From: JAGTVG01 sp963699805
GTDB lineage: Bacteria; Bacteroidota; Bacteroidia; Cytophagales; Cyclobacteriaceae
DNA length: 64,000 nt
Direction of reading: 5' to 3'
NCBI GenBank assembly: GCA_963699805.1
Contig: CAVOVH010000008.1
Location: forward strand, 124,001 to 188,000
Shown here: positions 45,025 through 55,092 of the stretch, piece after piece
Position numbering within the stretch: the stretch's first letter is position 1
How the letters are laid out: each line of letters opens with the position of its first letter
Position numbers and translations under genes: made by a program
The notes under the pieces: model-generated
What the model was told of the DNA's origin: nothing
Database searches by the model: none
What the model saw: the letters and a program-made list of their open reading frames with translations, nothing else

Positions 45025-46110
45025 TTATTTTTTCAATATCTCCTTTTGCACCACTTCCATCTTTGCTGGATCCAGCTCAAGTGCTTCCCACGACCAGAAA
45101 ATCACACCCCGGGAAGGCTCGTCCAAGGCAGATTGCACGGCGGTCTGAAAATCCTGGGATGAAAAAGGTTCCTCCCTATATGCCTGGCTCACCTGGATAC
45201 TGGGGAGTATCCTGCCCGTGGCTGCAGGATCAATATCAAGGACCACCTCATGAACCCATTCCGGTGGCTGTTTGACCATGTGTGAATAACACATCGGGGA
45301 AATATAATCTACCAATGGACCCAGGTCCTCCACATTCTGTCCGGCTATTTTACGGATGGCTCCATCAAAATCAGTATCCCTCCAGGGAACAAGATGCAGG
45401 TTGAAGCGTAGGGAATGATCCATGGCTTTCAGCACCGTGGAGATCTCATGCACGTAAGATGTGATGGTCATTACCTTGAATTCGGTCCATTGGGCAGGAT
45501 AATTCGATAAAATGAAATCCGCCTTTTCCTCCCTTTTTATTATTTCTGCCGGAAAAATAACCTTGTATTGTGCAGTGAAAGCAGCAAGACAGCTATCATC
45601 AAAACAGGTTTGCGGGAGGTCCGGTATGTTCCGTTCCGGGTACACTTTTTCCCAGAATACAAAAAACCGGATAAAATCGATGCTGATCCCATCCGGTGAT
45701 AATTCTCCCACCAGCTCCCTGAGGTATTCCAAATGCCGGTTTTTATAATCCTTCCGGTTCGGACAGATAAATTCAACCCAGTCATCCACTGCTTGATGGC
45801 CCTGGGCCGTGATCGCGTACAGGGAGGGATCCGCCTCCAGTGCTTCCGGATCATAAAAAGTAGGGACGATCAGGAAAACGGGCATTTCATGGATTGAAGC
45901 CAATGACATAAATCCGGATCTCCGCGCAAGCTTCGGACTCACAAACAGGGTATTGATCCCAACACGCTCCAGACGGTTGAATAACTCCTGCAGATCTCCG
46001 GGATGATCATAGATCTTAACTCCAATGATCTTTTCCTTTTTAATTTGCTGCGCATCCCGGCAATTAAAAAAAATCATGCTGGATAGAATAAAAAATAAAA
46101 ACATCTTCAT
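45025..46110 (-). CDS. Lipoprotein with TIM-barrel glycosidase-like domain
   Basis: A 361-residue lipoprotein: the ATG at 46110 opens MKMFLFFILSSMIFFNC, a good lipobox signal, whereas an in-frame start 33 codons upstream would bury it. The mature part has a beta/alpha-barrel pattern: GINTLFVSPKLARRSGF, FICPNRKDYKNRHLEYLREL, DGISIDFIRFFVFW, FNLHLVPWRDTDFDGA and LVDYISPMCYSHMV. The DGISIDFIRF strand with its Asp and the late PMCYSHM strand recall family-10-like and DUF4015-type putative glycoside hydrolases. The substrate is unknown. It stands alone, convergent with the trmH-like gene. Confidence 0.72.
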   Translation of the reverse strand: MKMFLFFILSSMIFFNCRDAQQIKKEKIIGVKIYDHPGDLQELFNRLERVGINTLFVSPKLARRSGFMSLASIHEMPVFLIVPTFYDPEALEADPSLYAITAQGHQAVDDWVEFICPNRKDYKNRHLEYLRELVGELSPDGISIDFIRFFVFWEKVYPERNIPDLPQTCFDDSCLAAFTAQYKVIFPAEIIKREEKADFILSNYPAQWTEFKVMTITSYVHEISTVLKAMDHSLRFNLHLVPWRDTDFDGAIRKIAGQNVEDLGPLVDYISPMCYSHMVKQPPEWVHEVVLDIDPAATGRILPSIQVSQAYREEPFSSQDFQTAVQSALDEPSRGVIFWSWEALELDPAKMEVVQKEILKK

Positions 46111-46282
46111 TTTTGACAAGTTTAATAGAATAAATTTAGCGTTTCTTATTTTTTTGTGCAATGGCCATAAAGATGATAAAAGAGCCCAGCCTTGGATTTT
46201 AGGTGACAATATCCATTTTATTTGAAAATCTTCAATTTTTACACAATAGTCGTATATTTATCTTTCAATAAACTCCTCTTGA

Positions 46283-48601
46283 ATGTTAAAAAATATCTGG
46301 CTAACAAGCCTCCGCCATTTATTCAGGAACAAAATCTACTCACTGGCCATCATACTGAGTCTCGGGATTGGATTTGCGGTGGCCAATATACTGGTGGCCT
46401 TTATTATCCATGAATGGAAGACAGATTCCTTTCACCTCAAAAAAGAACGTATTTACCGGATTATCAGTGAGGATCCTTTCGACCAGGGGCATAAACTGAG
46501 TTTTATCCAAAAATCTTTTAAGGAATATTTAACAGACCAATATCCTGAAATTTCTACCGCCACCACGATGTATACGGTCAATAATCGGGGATTAATTAAT
46601 CCGGTCAACCACCATAAACTGGAAGATCTGGTCATCCTGGCGGTTGACAGTGCCTTCCTGGAAATATTCGACTTTACTTTGGATCCTGGATCCTACACGA
46701 ATCCTGTGGGCCCGGGTCATATCGTGCTGACCGATAAAACGGCTGAAAAATTAGGGGACCAATACAGTACCATGGGTAAAATGGTAGATATACAGTCAGA
46801 CACAGGTAAAATGACCCTGATTGTTTCGGGTGTCCTGAAAAAAGCCATCCAGAACAGTCATCTAAACTTTGATGCGCTGGTCTATTTCCCGGATTTAAGA
46901 AAATTATGGGGAGGAGCCACCTATGTTTTACTATCCCCTGGAACGGATGCGGTTTCCTTTGAAAAAAAAATTAATGTGGATCCAAATACACCAGACCTCA
47001 TGGGGAAAGGACAGATTGACTATTATCTGCAGCGACTCGATCAGGTCTATTATGATGAGGATAATTCCAGAAGTTTTTCGAAAGCGCGCGATGAAATCTT
47101 TATCTGGATCAGCTGGACGGTTATCCTCCTGATTATTTTTCTGGCCGGTTTTAATTTTCTGAATCTTTTTTTTATTTCCTTTCTCCGCCGATGGAAAGAA
47201 TTCGGGATGAAAAAAGTACTGGGTGCCTCAAGGTTTGTTTTCAGGGCAACAGTTGTCATTGAAGTGAGCCTTTACATGGGGCTATCTTTGCTGTTATCTT
47301 TAATATTAATCAAATGGTCTATTCCCATTTTCAATAATCTGATCAAAACCTCTCTCACGATCCGGTACTTTACCAATCTGGAAGTCGTTTATCTCATTGC
47401 CGGCATCATCTTTATAATCGCTTTGGCAGTCATCCTGAAAATCACCGGATATCTGTACCATGAAAAATCCATTACACTTATTTCGCATCAAAAACAGCAG
47501 AAGATCCAGTTTAACCACCTGATGTTAAGCATCCAGTTTATCATTTCAGTAACCCTGATCACCTGTTCAATCGCCCTGGTCCATCAAGTTAATTATATTA
47601 AGGAAAAACCCCTGGGATTCAACAAAAACCTTCTTGAACTGAGATTGCCAACGAACGACCAGGATCCCGATCCAACAGTACTTAAAACCAGCGTGTTACA
47701 GTTACCGGGGATCGAATCGGCTTCTATCTGCAGTGGCAATCCCATATCAGATAATATGATCGCCCGCTATGATCTGGAAGATGGAACTTATTACACTCCC
47801 TATATCTATTATGGTGACGATGATTATCTCATCACCCTCGGATTGGAATTAATGGAAGGAACTTTTCCGGCTAATTCTGAATCAAATGGCAAACTTGTGA
47901 ATGAATCGTTCCTGCGTCATTTCAACATTGATCCTATTCAGGATGCCATCCATCAAAAGATTCCTGGCACCGAAGCGGATTATATCGCAGGGATTGTAAA
48001 AGATTTTAATATCGGATCCTTAAAACTTGAGATTCCCCCTGCCATAATCTCCCGATCGGAGCAGGCATCCATTCTGATGGTTAAAATAGAACCTGAGGAC
48101 AATGCCAGGTTGCTTCTCGCGATCGAAAGTCGATGGAAGGAATTATACCCGGATCGAACTTTTAAATATATCTGGGTGGATGATGAGATTGCCGCCAAGC
48201 ACCAGGATGATCTGATCTTCAGCAAGATCATCCTCATTTCAGCGATTATAAGTATCCTGATAAGTTGTTTTGGGCTGTTTGCCTTGTCATGGGGGACATC
48301 CCTTGAACGATCCAAGGAGATCGGGATACGGAAAGTGATGGGAGCAACCAGCTTGGGGATCTTTTTCCTTTTATCAAGATTTTACCTGAAGCGCATTTTA
48401 ATTGCTTTCCTCCTTTCGGCCCCCATTGCATTTTATCTCATCCAATGGTGGTTACAGAAGTTTACTTTTAAAACAGAGATTACCGTCACGTTATTTCTGA
48501 TGGCAGGCGGAATAACTGGCCTCATTACACTGCTCACCATCAGTTATCAAACCTTTCGTTGCAGCCTGGTCAACCCGGTAAAAGAATTGAAATATGAATA
48601 A
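46283..48601 (+). CDS. MacB/FtsX-type ABC transporter permease, without its ATPase
   Basis: A 772-residue inner-membrane protein with the layout of large Bacteroidota FtsX permeases. The first helix (about 22-42; AIILSLGIGFAVANILVAFI) is followed by a periplasmic MacB-type core (about 50-265), an FtsX core (about 275-400), a second periplasmic domain (430-655) and a second FtsX core (about 665-765; RSKEIGIRKVMGATSLGIFF). The KKVLGASR and RKVMGATS coupling helices are both present. No ATP-binding subunit lies next to it, so it must use one encoded elsewhere. Such mechanotransmission permeases often act in lipoprotein, peptide or signal export. Confidence 0.9.
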   Translation: MLKNIWLTSLRHLFRNKIYSLAIILSLGIGFAVANILVAFIIHEWKTDSFHLKKERIYRIISEDPFDQGHKLSFIQKSFKEYLTDQYPEISTATTMYTVNNRGLINPVNHHKLEDLVILAVDSAFLEIFDFTLDPGSYTNPVGPGHIVLTDKTAEKLGDQYSTMGKMVDIQSDTGKMTLIVSGVLKKAIQNSHLNFDALVYFPDLRKLWGGATYVLLSPGTDAVSFEKKINVDPNTPDLMGKGQIDYYLQRLDQVYYDEDNSRSFSKARDEIFIWISWTVILLIIFLAGFNFLNLFFISFLRRWKEFGMKKVLGASRFVFRATVVIEVSLYMGLSLLLSLILIKWSIPIFNNLIKTSLTIRYFTNLEVVYLIAGIIFIIALAVILKITGYLYHEKSITLISHQKQQKIQFNHLMLSIQFIISVTLITCSIALVHQVNYIKEKPLGFNKNLLELRLPTNDQDPDPTVLKTSVLQLPGIESASICSGNPISDNMIARYDLEDGTYYTPYIYYGDDDYLITLGLELMEGTFPANSESNGKLVNESFLRHFNIDPIQDAIHQKIPGTEADYIAGIVKDFNIGSLKLEIPPAIISRSEQASILMVKIEPEDNARLLLAIESRWKELYPDRTFKYIWVDDEIAAKHQDDLIFSKIILISAIISILISCFGLFALSWGTSLERSKEIGIRKVMGATSLGIFFLLSRFYLKRILIAFLLSAPIAFYLIQWWLQKFTFKTEITVTLFLMAGGITGLITLLTISYQTFRCSLVNPVKELKYE

Positions 48602-48614
48602 TAAAAGTGATCAC

Positions 48615-49637
48615 TCAGGATACGGCGATCACCACTTTTCCCGTGGTTTTTCCTGATTGAAAATATTGAACCGCCTGTTTCAATTCCTCAAAAGGATAAA
48701 CATGGCCTACCCTGGGTTTTCCGATATCGAGGTCACTGATATGCTGAAAATATTGACCGACCCGTTCTTTTTTATCGTATAAGTGTATCAGGTTGAACGA
48801 CATTACTGACTTATTCCATTCAATCATATGCAAGGGATCCAGTTTGGGCCTTTTCCAGTATTTCCATAAAAGTTTGAGATAATTGGGTTTCTGGCCGGGT
48901 GTAATGAATTCTGCAGAACCGTAAAAGATCATGCGACCTTCCGGAGCCATCAACCGGAATCCATCCTTGAATATCTTTCCCCCAATACATTCCAGTACGA
49001 TGTTCAATTCCCTGTGGCCAAGAGCTTTCCTGAGATCCTCCCTGAAATGATCTGAACGTACAATCCAGTCGTCATATCCTTCTTCTTCCAACAAACCCTT
49101 CTTTCGTTCTGAGCCGATGGTCCCAATGGTGTATGCGTCGAATCGTTTTGCAATCCGGTTGGCCTGAATCCCCACCCCTCCCGCCGCTGAATGGATCAAT
49201 ACTGTTTGTCCCTTACGGATATCGGCCAGGACAATAAGTGCATAATAGGCCGTAAATGCATGGACCAGAAATGCAGCCCCCTCTTCGTAAGTCCAACCGG
49301 AAGGCAGTGGAACTACATAATGTTTATCTACGTTCAGATGATCACTGTACCCACCGAACCGGGTAACTCCCATGACGGCATCCCCTTCCCTTATATTTTT
49401 TACATGCTTTCCCACTGAAATAACTTCACCCGCGTATTCAAGGCCCGGGATGAATGATCCCTCGGGTGTGGCACTATACAATCCGAACATGGCGGGAATA
49501 TCTGCAAAATTCAATCCCAGGCTTCTTACCTTCACCTGTACTTCATCCTCGCGGGGTAGGTCCAGTTCCTCCGTCACCCTCCTTAGATTACCAATATTCC
49601 CGGCTTTTGGGATCATTCTATAGACATTTCTCTTCAT
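48615..49637 (-). CDS. Zinc-independent MDR-family oxidoreductase (quinone oxidoreductase/VAT1-like)
   Basis: A 340-residue medium-chain dehydrogenase. The GroES-like N-terminal half includes SLGLNFADIPAMFGLY and GLEYAGEVISVGKHV, and the Rossmann half has VLIHSAAGGVGIQANRIAKR. The ligands for catalytic zinc (Cys/His/Asp-Glu) are absent at the usual places, as in quinone oxidoreductases and VAT1-like enzymes. It should reduce an enone or quinone with NADPH. The C-terminal LKQAVQYFQSGKTTGKVVI is typical. It converges with the ABC permease gene. Confidence 0.9.
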   Translation of the reverse strand: MKRNVYRMIPKAGNIGNLRRVTEELDLPREDEVQVKVRSLGLNFADIPAMFGLYSATPEGSFIPGLEYAGEVISVGKHVKNIREGDAVMGVTRFGGYSDHLNVDKHYVVPLPSGWTYEEGAAFLVHAFTAYYALIVLADIRKGQTVLIHSAAGGVGIQANRIAKRFDAYTIGTIGSERKKGLLEEEGYDDWIVRSDHFREDLRKALGHRELNIVLECIGGKIFKDGFRLMAPEGRMIFYGSAEFITPGQKPNYLKLLWKYWKRPKLDPLHMIEWNKSVMSFNLIHLYDKKERVGQYFQHISDLDIGKPRVGHVYPFEELKQAVQYFQSGKTTGKVVIAVS

Positions 49638-49710
49638 ATTTCTCCTGACAGTCTATTTTGAAACTTGCTCAAAAATAAAGGAATTAATAATAAATTCAAG
49701 CCAGGCAGGA

Positions 49711-50745
49711 TCAGGGACAGTAAATATTTACTGCATCCCTTCCTGAATTTTCGCCCAACTCACTGGATTTTATAAAATAGTGGCAGGCTTCATCGGGATC
49801 TTCAAGCTTCAAAAACAACAATCCCAGGTAGTAATTGATTTCCTCCAAATCAGGGTCCATCTCAAAGGTTTTCAATAACAAACGTTTTGCATCTGCCAGC
49901 TGATCCGATTTTAAATAATAGATCCCTTTATTCCGGTAAGCCCAGGGATTGTCCGGATCTCTTTCAATGCTGCGGTTGATCAGTTCCAGCGCTTCCTGCA
50001 AATGATCTGTCATTAACAGGATAAATCCTTTGTTATTTAAAAAATAGGCATTCCCCGGATCCAGCGCCAATGCCCTGTTGACCTGTTCAAGTGCTTTTGC
50101 CAGGTCTCCATTTTTTATTTGCAGCATTGACCAAACATTGAAGATATTTGCATTTCCCGGATTCAGGGATTCTGCTTCCTTCAGCAGGTTGCGAACTTCT
50201 TCCAAAGAATCAGTATCCAGAAAGATCACTGCCATATTGATGAGGATCTCCTCATTGTCAGGGTCATCCAGGATGGCGGACCGGAAACTTTTCAATGCGG
50301 CATCATATTTCCCCAGGTAATAAAAACATTCCCCCTTTAAAAAATGAACCGTGGAAGTATCATGGAAATAAGATTCCACTACTTCCAGGTCTCCCAAAGC
50401 CAGGGAATACCTGTTCATGCGGATATTGGCGTCTGCCCGGTTATAGTAGGCCTGCACCATATCGGGATCATGTATAATGGCCTGATCCAAGGCAATGAGC
50501 GCCTCCTTGTATTGATGTTGATTTTTATAGGCAACCCCCTTATTGTTCCAGGCCTGTGCAAAAGAAGGGTCTATGGAAAGGGCCTCATCGTAAAACCGGA
50601 TGGCCTCCGTGGGTTCATCTTTTTCCAGGGCTTCATTTCCCTGATTATAAAAGCGATCCCTTTTAATTTCTTTCATGTTACAGGCTGCCACGAAGAAAAT
50701 TTCAATCCATAAAAGAAGCCAGCATAAATATTTTGTTAGAAACAT
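49711..50745 (-). CDS. TPR-repeat lipoprotein
   Basis: A 344-residue protein with an N-terminal lipoprotein signal (lipobox FVAACN, Cys22) and about eight consecutive tetratricopeptide repeats filling the rest. Examples are GNEALEKDEPTEAIRFYDEA, AWNNKGVAYKNQHQYKEALI and AYRNKGIYYLKSDQLADAKR. TPR arrays are protein-protein scaffolds; here the location would be the periplasmic face of a membrane. No enzymatic domain is attached. The MATE gene on the same strand lies 33 bp upstream and may share the transcript. Confidence 0.9.
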   Translation of the reverse strand: MFLTKYLCWLLLWIEIFFVAACNMKEIKRDRFYNQGNEALEKDEPTEAIRFYDEALSIDPSFAQAWNNKGVAYKNQHQYKEALIALDQAIIHDPDMVQAYYNRADANIRMNRYSLALGDLEVVESYFHDTSTVHFLKGECFYYLGKYDAALKSFRSAILDDPDNEEILINMAVIFLDTDSLEEVRNLLKEAESLNPGNANIFNVWSMLQIKNGDLAKALEQVNRALALDPGNAYFLNNKGFILLMTDHLQEALELINRSIERDPDNPWAYRNKGIYYLKSDQLADAKRLLLKTFEMDPDLEEINYYLGLLFLKLEDPDEACHYFIKSSELGENSGRDAVNIYCP

Positions 50746-50778
50746 TATCTAATATTAATAATTCCGGACCATTTTATT

Positions 50779-52191
50779 TCAGATATTGACATATTTCCAT
50801 TTCCCCTTCCGAAAGATCAAGACTGCCAGAATCGCCAGGCATAATTCCGATATCAATATGGCCACATAAATGCCTTTGATCTCCAGGGGCGATTGAACCG
50901 CCAGCAGGTAAGCCAGTGGGATTTGAAGTAACCAGTAACTTAAAAAGTTAATAAGGGTAGGTGTCCGCGTATCACCAGCGCCATTAAAAGCCTGGCTGAC
51001 GACCATCCCATAGGCAAAAAAGATATATCCGGAGCAGATATAACGCAAAGCGATCACCCCATGGTCTATCACGATGGTATCGGTATTGAAAATCCGCACA
51101 AATTCTTCCGCCAAAACAAAAAATATGATGGCGGTAAATACGAGAAAAAGCATATTATAGTAGGCGCATACCCAGACTGATTTTTCAGCCCGTTCTGGCT
51201 GGCCTGCTCCCAGGTTCTGTCCTACCAGGGTAGCTGCTGCGTTGGCAATGCCCCAGGATGGAAGGATGGTAAAAATAATAATACGGAAAGCAATGGTATA
51301 TCCTGCTACTGCTTCACTTCCAAATATGGATATAATTCTCACCAACAAAATCCAGCTGGCCGTCCCGATCAGGTATTGTCCCATTCCTCCCAGTGAGACC
51401 TTAATCAATCTTTTCATCATTCTGGCTTGAAAGAACAGGTTTTTTCTCAATAACCGGATCATCCCGGTTCCCCTGAAAAGAATATAAACCTGATAAATAA
51501 CACCGGTCCCTCTGCCCATCATGGTGGCGATGGCAGCTCCCTGAACTCCCATTCCTTCGAAAGGACCAATTCCAAAAATAAAGAGAGGATCCAGCACCAG
51601 GTTGAGCCCGTTGGATAACCATAGCACCCTCATTGCGATGGCGGCATCTCCCGCTCCCCTGAATACCGCATTCAATACAAATAAAAGCATGATGGTGATA
51701 TTCCCTCCAATCATGACCTTTGTGTATCCATAACCGGTCTGGATGAGCGAAGGAGAAGCACCCATAAGCCTCAACAAATCCTTTGCATATATAAATCCCA
51801 GGATCCCGAAGATCACTGCTAGGGCTGTAGCTACCAGTATGACCTGGAAGGCTGCATCAGCAGCTTCCGTCCTTTTGTTCTCTCCGATCCGGCGCGAAAC
51901 CATGGCGGTTACGCCCATACTGAGTCCGACGCTGATTGCATAGAGGACCATGACCAAGGATTCGGTCAATCCTACGGTGGCGATGGCATCCACACCCAAC
52001 CGGCCCACAAAAAAGACATCCACTACGGCGAAAAGGGATTCCATGACCATTTCCAATACCATGGGGATCGACAGCAGGAATATGGCGCGATTGATACTGC
52101 CCCGGGTATACGTTTTTTCTGTACCCAGAACAGCCATTTTTACATCTCTGAAAAATTGTTGAAGACTATTGAATGGTTGTTGATCATGCAT
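50779..52191 (-). CDS. MATE-family efflux transporter
   Basis: A 470-residue membrane protein with about twelve helices in two related halves, exchanging Na+ or H+ for cationic drugs or metabolites. Family marks are IFLLSIPMVLEMVMESLFAV near the start, GRLGVDAIATVGLTES, AVFRGAGDAAIAM and, in the second half, AFNGAGDTRTPT. The N-terminal 30 residues are a cytoplasmic extension. Same strand as the TPR lipoprotein gene. The substrate cannot be predicted. Confidence 0.94.
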   Translation of the reverse strand: MHDQQPFNSLQQFFRDVKMAVLGTEKTYTRGSINRAIFLLSIPMVLEMVMESLFAVVDVFFVGRLGVDAIATVGLTESLVMVLYAISVGLSMGVTAMVSRRIGENKRTEAADAAFQVILVATALAVIFGILGFIYAKDLLRLMGASPSLIQTGYGYTKVMIGGNITIMLLFVLNAVFRGAGDAAIAMRVLWLSNGLNLVLDPLFIFGIGPFEGMGVQGAAIATMMGRGTGVIYQVYILFRGTGMIRLLRKNLFFQARMMKRLIKVSLGGMGQYLIGTASWILLVRIISIFGSEAVAGYTIAFRIIIFTILPSWGIANAAATLVGQNLGAGQPERAEKSVWVCAYYNMLFLVFTAIIFFVLAEEFVRIFNTDTIVIDHGVIALRYICSGYIFFAYGMVVSQAFNGAGDTRTPTLINFLSYWLLQIPLAYLLAVQSPLEIKGIYVAILISELCLAILAVLIFRKGKWKYVNI

Positions 52192-52420
52192 GATTTGAAA
52201 ATTTTAGTTGAGAATAGGGAAATGGAAATGGGATCAGGCGTGCTTTTTCCCGTTTAGCACGGCATAAAAGAGAGGTATGTAATGCCGATCAACTTCATAT
52301 GCATGAATGATTATGACAAAAATCGATATTAAATCCGTTTGTTCCAAATAAAAAATTTAAAAAGGAGCCGACAGGAACTCACTGCCATGGTTCAAAATAG
52401 CCGATCCTGCCGAAATCTGC

Positions 52421-54784
52421 TTAAAACTCGACCCGGTAATTGAGAGAGGGAATGATACCCAGCTGGTATTTTGTTTCGACGCGGTTCAATTCCGGATCGA
52501 AATACTGATAGGCTATATTTTTACGATTGGTGACATTTTGAATGCCCAGTATGATGGATCGGGTATAATTCTCTTTATTTTTCTTAAAATAGAGGCCGAT
52601 ATCGATCCGGAAATAATCCTTCAGTTTTTGTGTAAAGGCTTCATCCAATCTATATACAGGCTGCTGATTTTCCTGGGATTGTATCTCATCGATGGGTGTT
52701 TGCCAGGGTCCACCATGAAACAAACCCCTGATATTGATCCCAATTACCCGCTGATAAGATACTTTTTCCTGGATAAATTCTTTCCCGGAGGTGATATTCA
52801 TACCATATTGTCCGTTGAACCTTGTATTTCTTTTGATCCCGTCGATGGCCCGGTAGGTTGACTGATACCAGGAGCCATTGAGCAAGACATAATAATTCCT
52901 GTGAAAATTCCGGTCAATGGTCAGCTCGATCCCCTTATTAACGGCAGTGCCTTCACTGACCAAAACCTGGTTGATGAAAGCATCCTGCGCATTGACAATG
53001 GAATACGGATTTTCAGGATCCGGGCTTACGGGTACTTCGAAATGTTTTTGGATATATCCTTCTATTTTCAACAAGGTATAGTTGCTGATCTGTTGTTCAT
53101 AGCCGGCCACCCACTGATGCGACCGGGTGAGGTTCAGGTTTTTGTTCACATACTCCCCATTTTCTGGGTTAACGACATAGTAAGCCTGCGGGATCTGGGA
53201 TTTGCTCACAAGGCCATATTGGATCTTCATGGATCGTTTATCATCCGGATAGAATGAAAGGCCCAAACGGGGGCCCAGGTTGGATTTATCGCTAAGTGAA
53301 TGATATAAACCATTCAGACCGGCATTGAATATCCATTTTTTTGCAATTGATTTTTCGAACATCAGGTAAGGCTGCAACAACCAGTAGGAACCGGCACCTT
53401 CCATGAGTGTCTGGTTATTTCCAGATGGAAACTCCGGAGCCTGGCTGAGAAGATTAAAATTCTGCCGGTCAAGAAATACACCCATGGTAAGAAGGTAATG
53501 GTTGACCTCCATTTTTATTTCAGAATTGTAAGATAACATTCCCTGGTCAAAACGATCATATTCATTGGGATTCTGTGTATATCCATCCGTTATATAGATT
53601 CCCTTACGGATACTGCTTATGTAAGAATATGCCAATTTATTGGACCAGGATGACCGGGTCCCGAGGGAAACCTGGTGGGTGATCCCGGCCCCACCCATAT
53701 CCGAATCAAAACGTGTATTGATCCGATCCTCAATCGACTCCCAGGAAGTCGAATCCAGTGTTGCATCAAACCACTCATTGCTTAAGCCCCCGATCCCGAA
53801 AGCCGTCAGGGTCCCGTATTTACCCAGGTCAAAATGCAGATTAAAAGATAGGTCCTGGAAATCCAAGGATTCGTCCCCAAGATCCACTCCCATTTTAGAA
53901 AGCAACCCAACTGTTGAATACCGGTAATTCACCAGAAAAGTATTTACGGTATTTTTTGAGAAGGGTCCCTCAGCCGAAGCTTCTATTCCCAACAATCCTG
54001 CCTGCACAGAAAACTCAGACTTTTCCCGGTTACCTTCACGAAGACGAATATCAAAAACACCGGAAAGTGCATTCCCGAAACTGGCCGGGAATGCTCCCGT
54101 CAATACCCGGCTTCTTTGGATCAGCTGGGCACTTAGAATGCTCACCCCTCCGCCACTCACGGAAGGCCGGTCGCTGAACGTCCCGGCATTCGTGAGATGA
54201 TTGGGATTCACAAAATTCAATCCTTCAATCCTCCATAAAAGTTCATTCGGGGAGTTCCCCCGGATACTGATATTGTTGGACTGATCATTCTGGATGGCAA
54301 TACCCGGATAACTCGTTACAATCCGGGCCGGGTCATAAAAAGTAGCGGGGATCCGGTCCGACATTTCCATATTGAAACTCAGCGAGCTCAAAGAAGGAGA
54401 AAGTGAATTAAAGGCATTATGGTCAATTATTTCAATGTTTTCAAGTTGTAATGCAGCAGGCTTCAACTCAATTCTCAGGATCACGTCCTTCCCTCCCTGC
54501 AAAAGCACATTCTCCTGTATATAAGGGAAGTAACCAACGTGGCTTATTTTTAACCGGTATCGTCCGAAAGGGATACTGTCTAACATAAATTGACCCTCCT
54601 CCTCAGAAACCGTTCCAAAGGAAAAATCTGCATTGCTCAGGATCACATTGACTAAAGAGATTCCGGAATAGCTGATTCCGTCGAGAATTCTCCCACTTAC
54701 GGTCTGGCTGATTGGCTGGGCAATGGAAAAACAATGAAGGGTTATTAAAACCACTGACAGAATCAATCGAATTCTGTATTCCAT
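52421..54784 (-). CDS. TonB-dependent receptor, paralogue of that at 5219
   Basis: A 787-residue outer-membrane receptor: signal peptide (1-22, ending SIAQP), carboxypeptidase-regulatory-like domain (about 26-112), plug (about 135-240; ISIRGNSPNELLWRIEGLNF) and barrel ending YRVEF. It shares detailed motifs with the receptor at 5219 (DPARxV, RGNSP, NPNH, LTGAFPA or FTGAFPA, NYRYST). The two therefore belong to the same subfamily and were not simply recruited separately. No STN domain, SusD or sigma/anti-sigma pair accompanies it. The ligand is unknown. Confidence 0.92.
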   Translation of the reverse strand: MEYRIRLILSVVLITLHCFSIAQPISQTVSGRILDGISYSGISLVNVILSNADFSFGTVSEEEGQFMLDSIPFGRYRLKISHVGYFPYIQENVLLQGGKDVILRIELKPAALQLENIEIIDHNAFNSLSPSLSSLSFNMEMSDRIPATFYDPARIVTSYPGIAIQNDQSNNISIRGNSPNELLWRIEGLNFVNPNHLTNAGTFSDRPSVSGGGVSILSAQLIQRSRVLTGAFPASFGNALSGVFDIRLREGNREKSEFSVQAGLLGIEASAEGPFSKNTVNTFLVNYRYSTVGLLSKMGVDLGDESLDFQDLSFNLHFDLGKYGTLTAFGIGGLSNEWFDATLDSTSWESIEDRINTRFDSDMGGAGITHQVSLGTRSSWSNKLAYSYISSIRKGIYITDGYTQNPNEYDRFDQGMLSYNSEIKMEVNHYLLTMGVFLDRQNFNLLSQAPEFPSGNNQTLMEGAGSYWLLQPYLMFEKSIAKKWIFNAGLNGLYHSLSDKSNLGPRLGLSFYPDDKRSMKIQYGLVSKSQIPQAYYVVNPENGEYVNKNLNLTRSHQWVAGYEQQISNYTLLKIEGYIQKHFEVPVSPDPENPYSIVNAQDAFINQVLVSEGTAVNKGIELTIDRNFHRNYYVLLNGSWYQSTYRAIDGIKRNTRFNGQYGMNITSGKEFIQEKVSYQRVIGINIRGLFHGGPWQTPIDEIQSQENQQPVYRLDEAFTQKLKDYFRIDIGLYFKKNKENYTRSIILGIQNVTNRKNIAYQYFDPELNRVETKYQLGIIPSLNYRVEF

Positions 54785-55092
54785 ATCACATCTCGTTTCT
54801 TTGCATCAGGAGAATACATAGTTGACCCATAAAGATAGATTATTTACAAATAAAATAAATTTATTTCCCTGATAGGGAACTTGACATCCGCATAAATAAA
54901 TCACGGTTCGCATGAAAAATGAATTAAATTATTCGGTCACAATCATCAAATTCCATGGATGTTAAGGTTTAAATGAAAGCTGGATTTGATTTTCGAACCA
55001 CAGGTTGTAAATTGGGCAATACTTAGGACCATTGCTTTGCAGATCATATTCTATGAAAGAAATGAAATTTTTAATTCAATAAACGGGAAAAG
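54785..55092. other. Divergent intergenic region
   Basis: 308 bp between the divergent TonB receptor and Gfo/Idh/MocA genes, AT-rich, and presumably carrying both promoters. No repeat, operator or RNA gene was recognised. Confidence 0.5.
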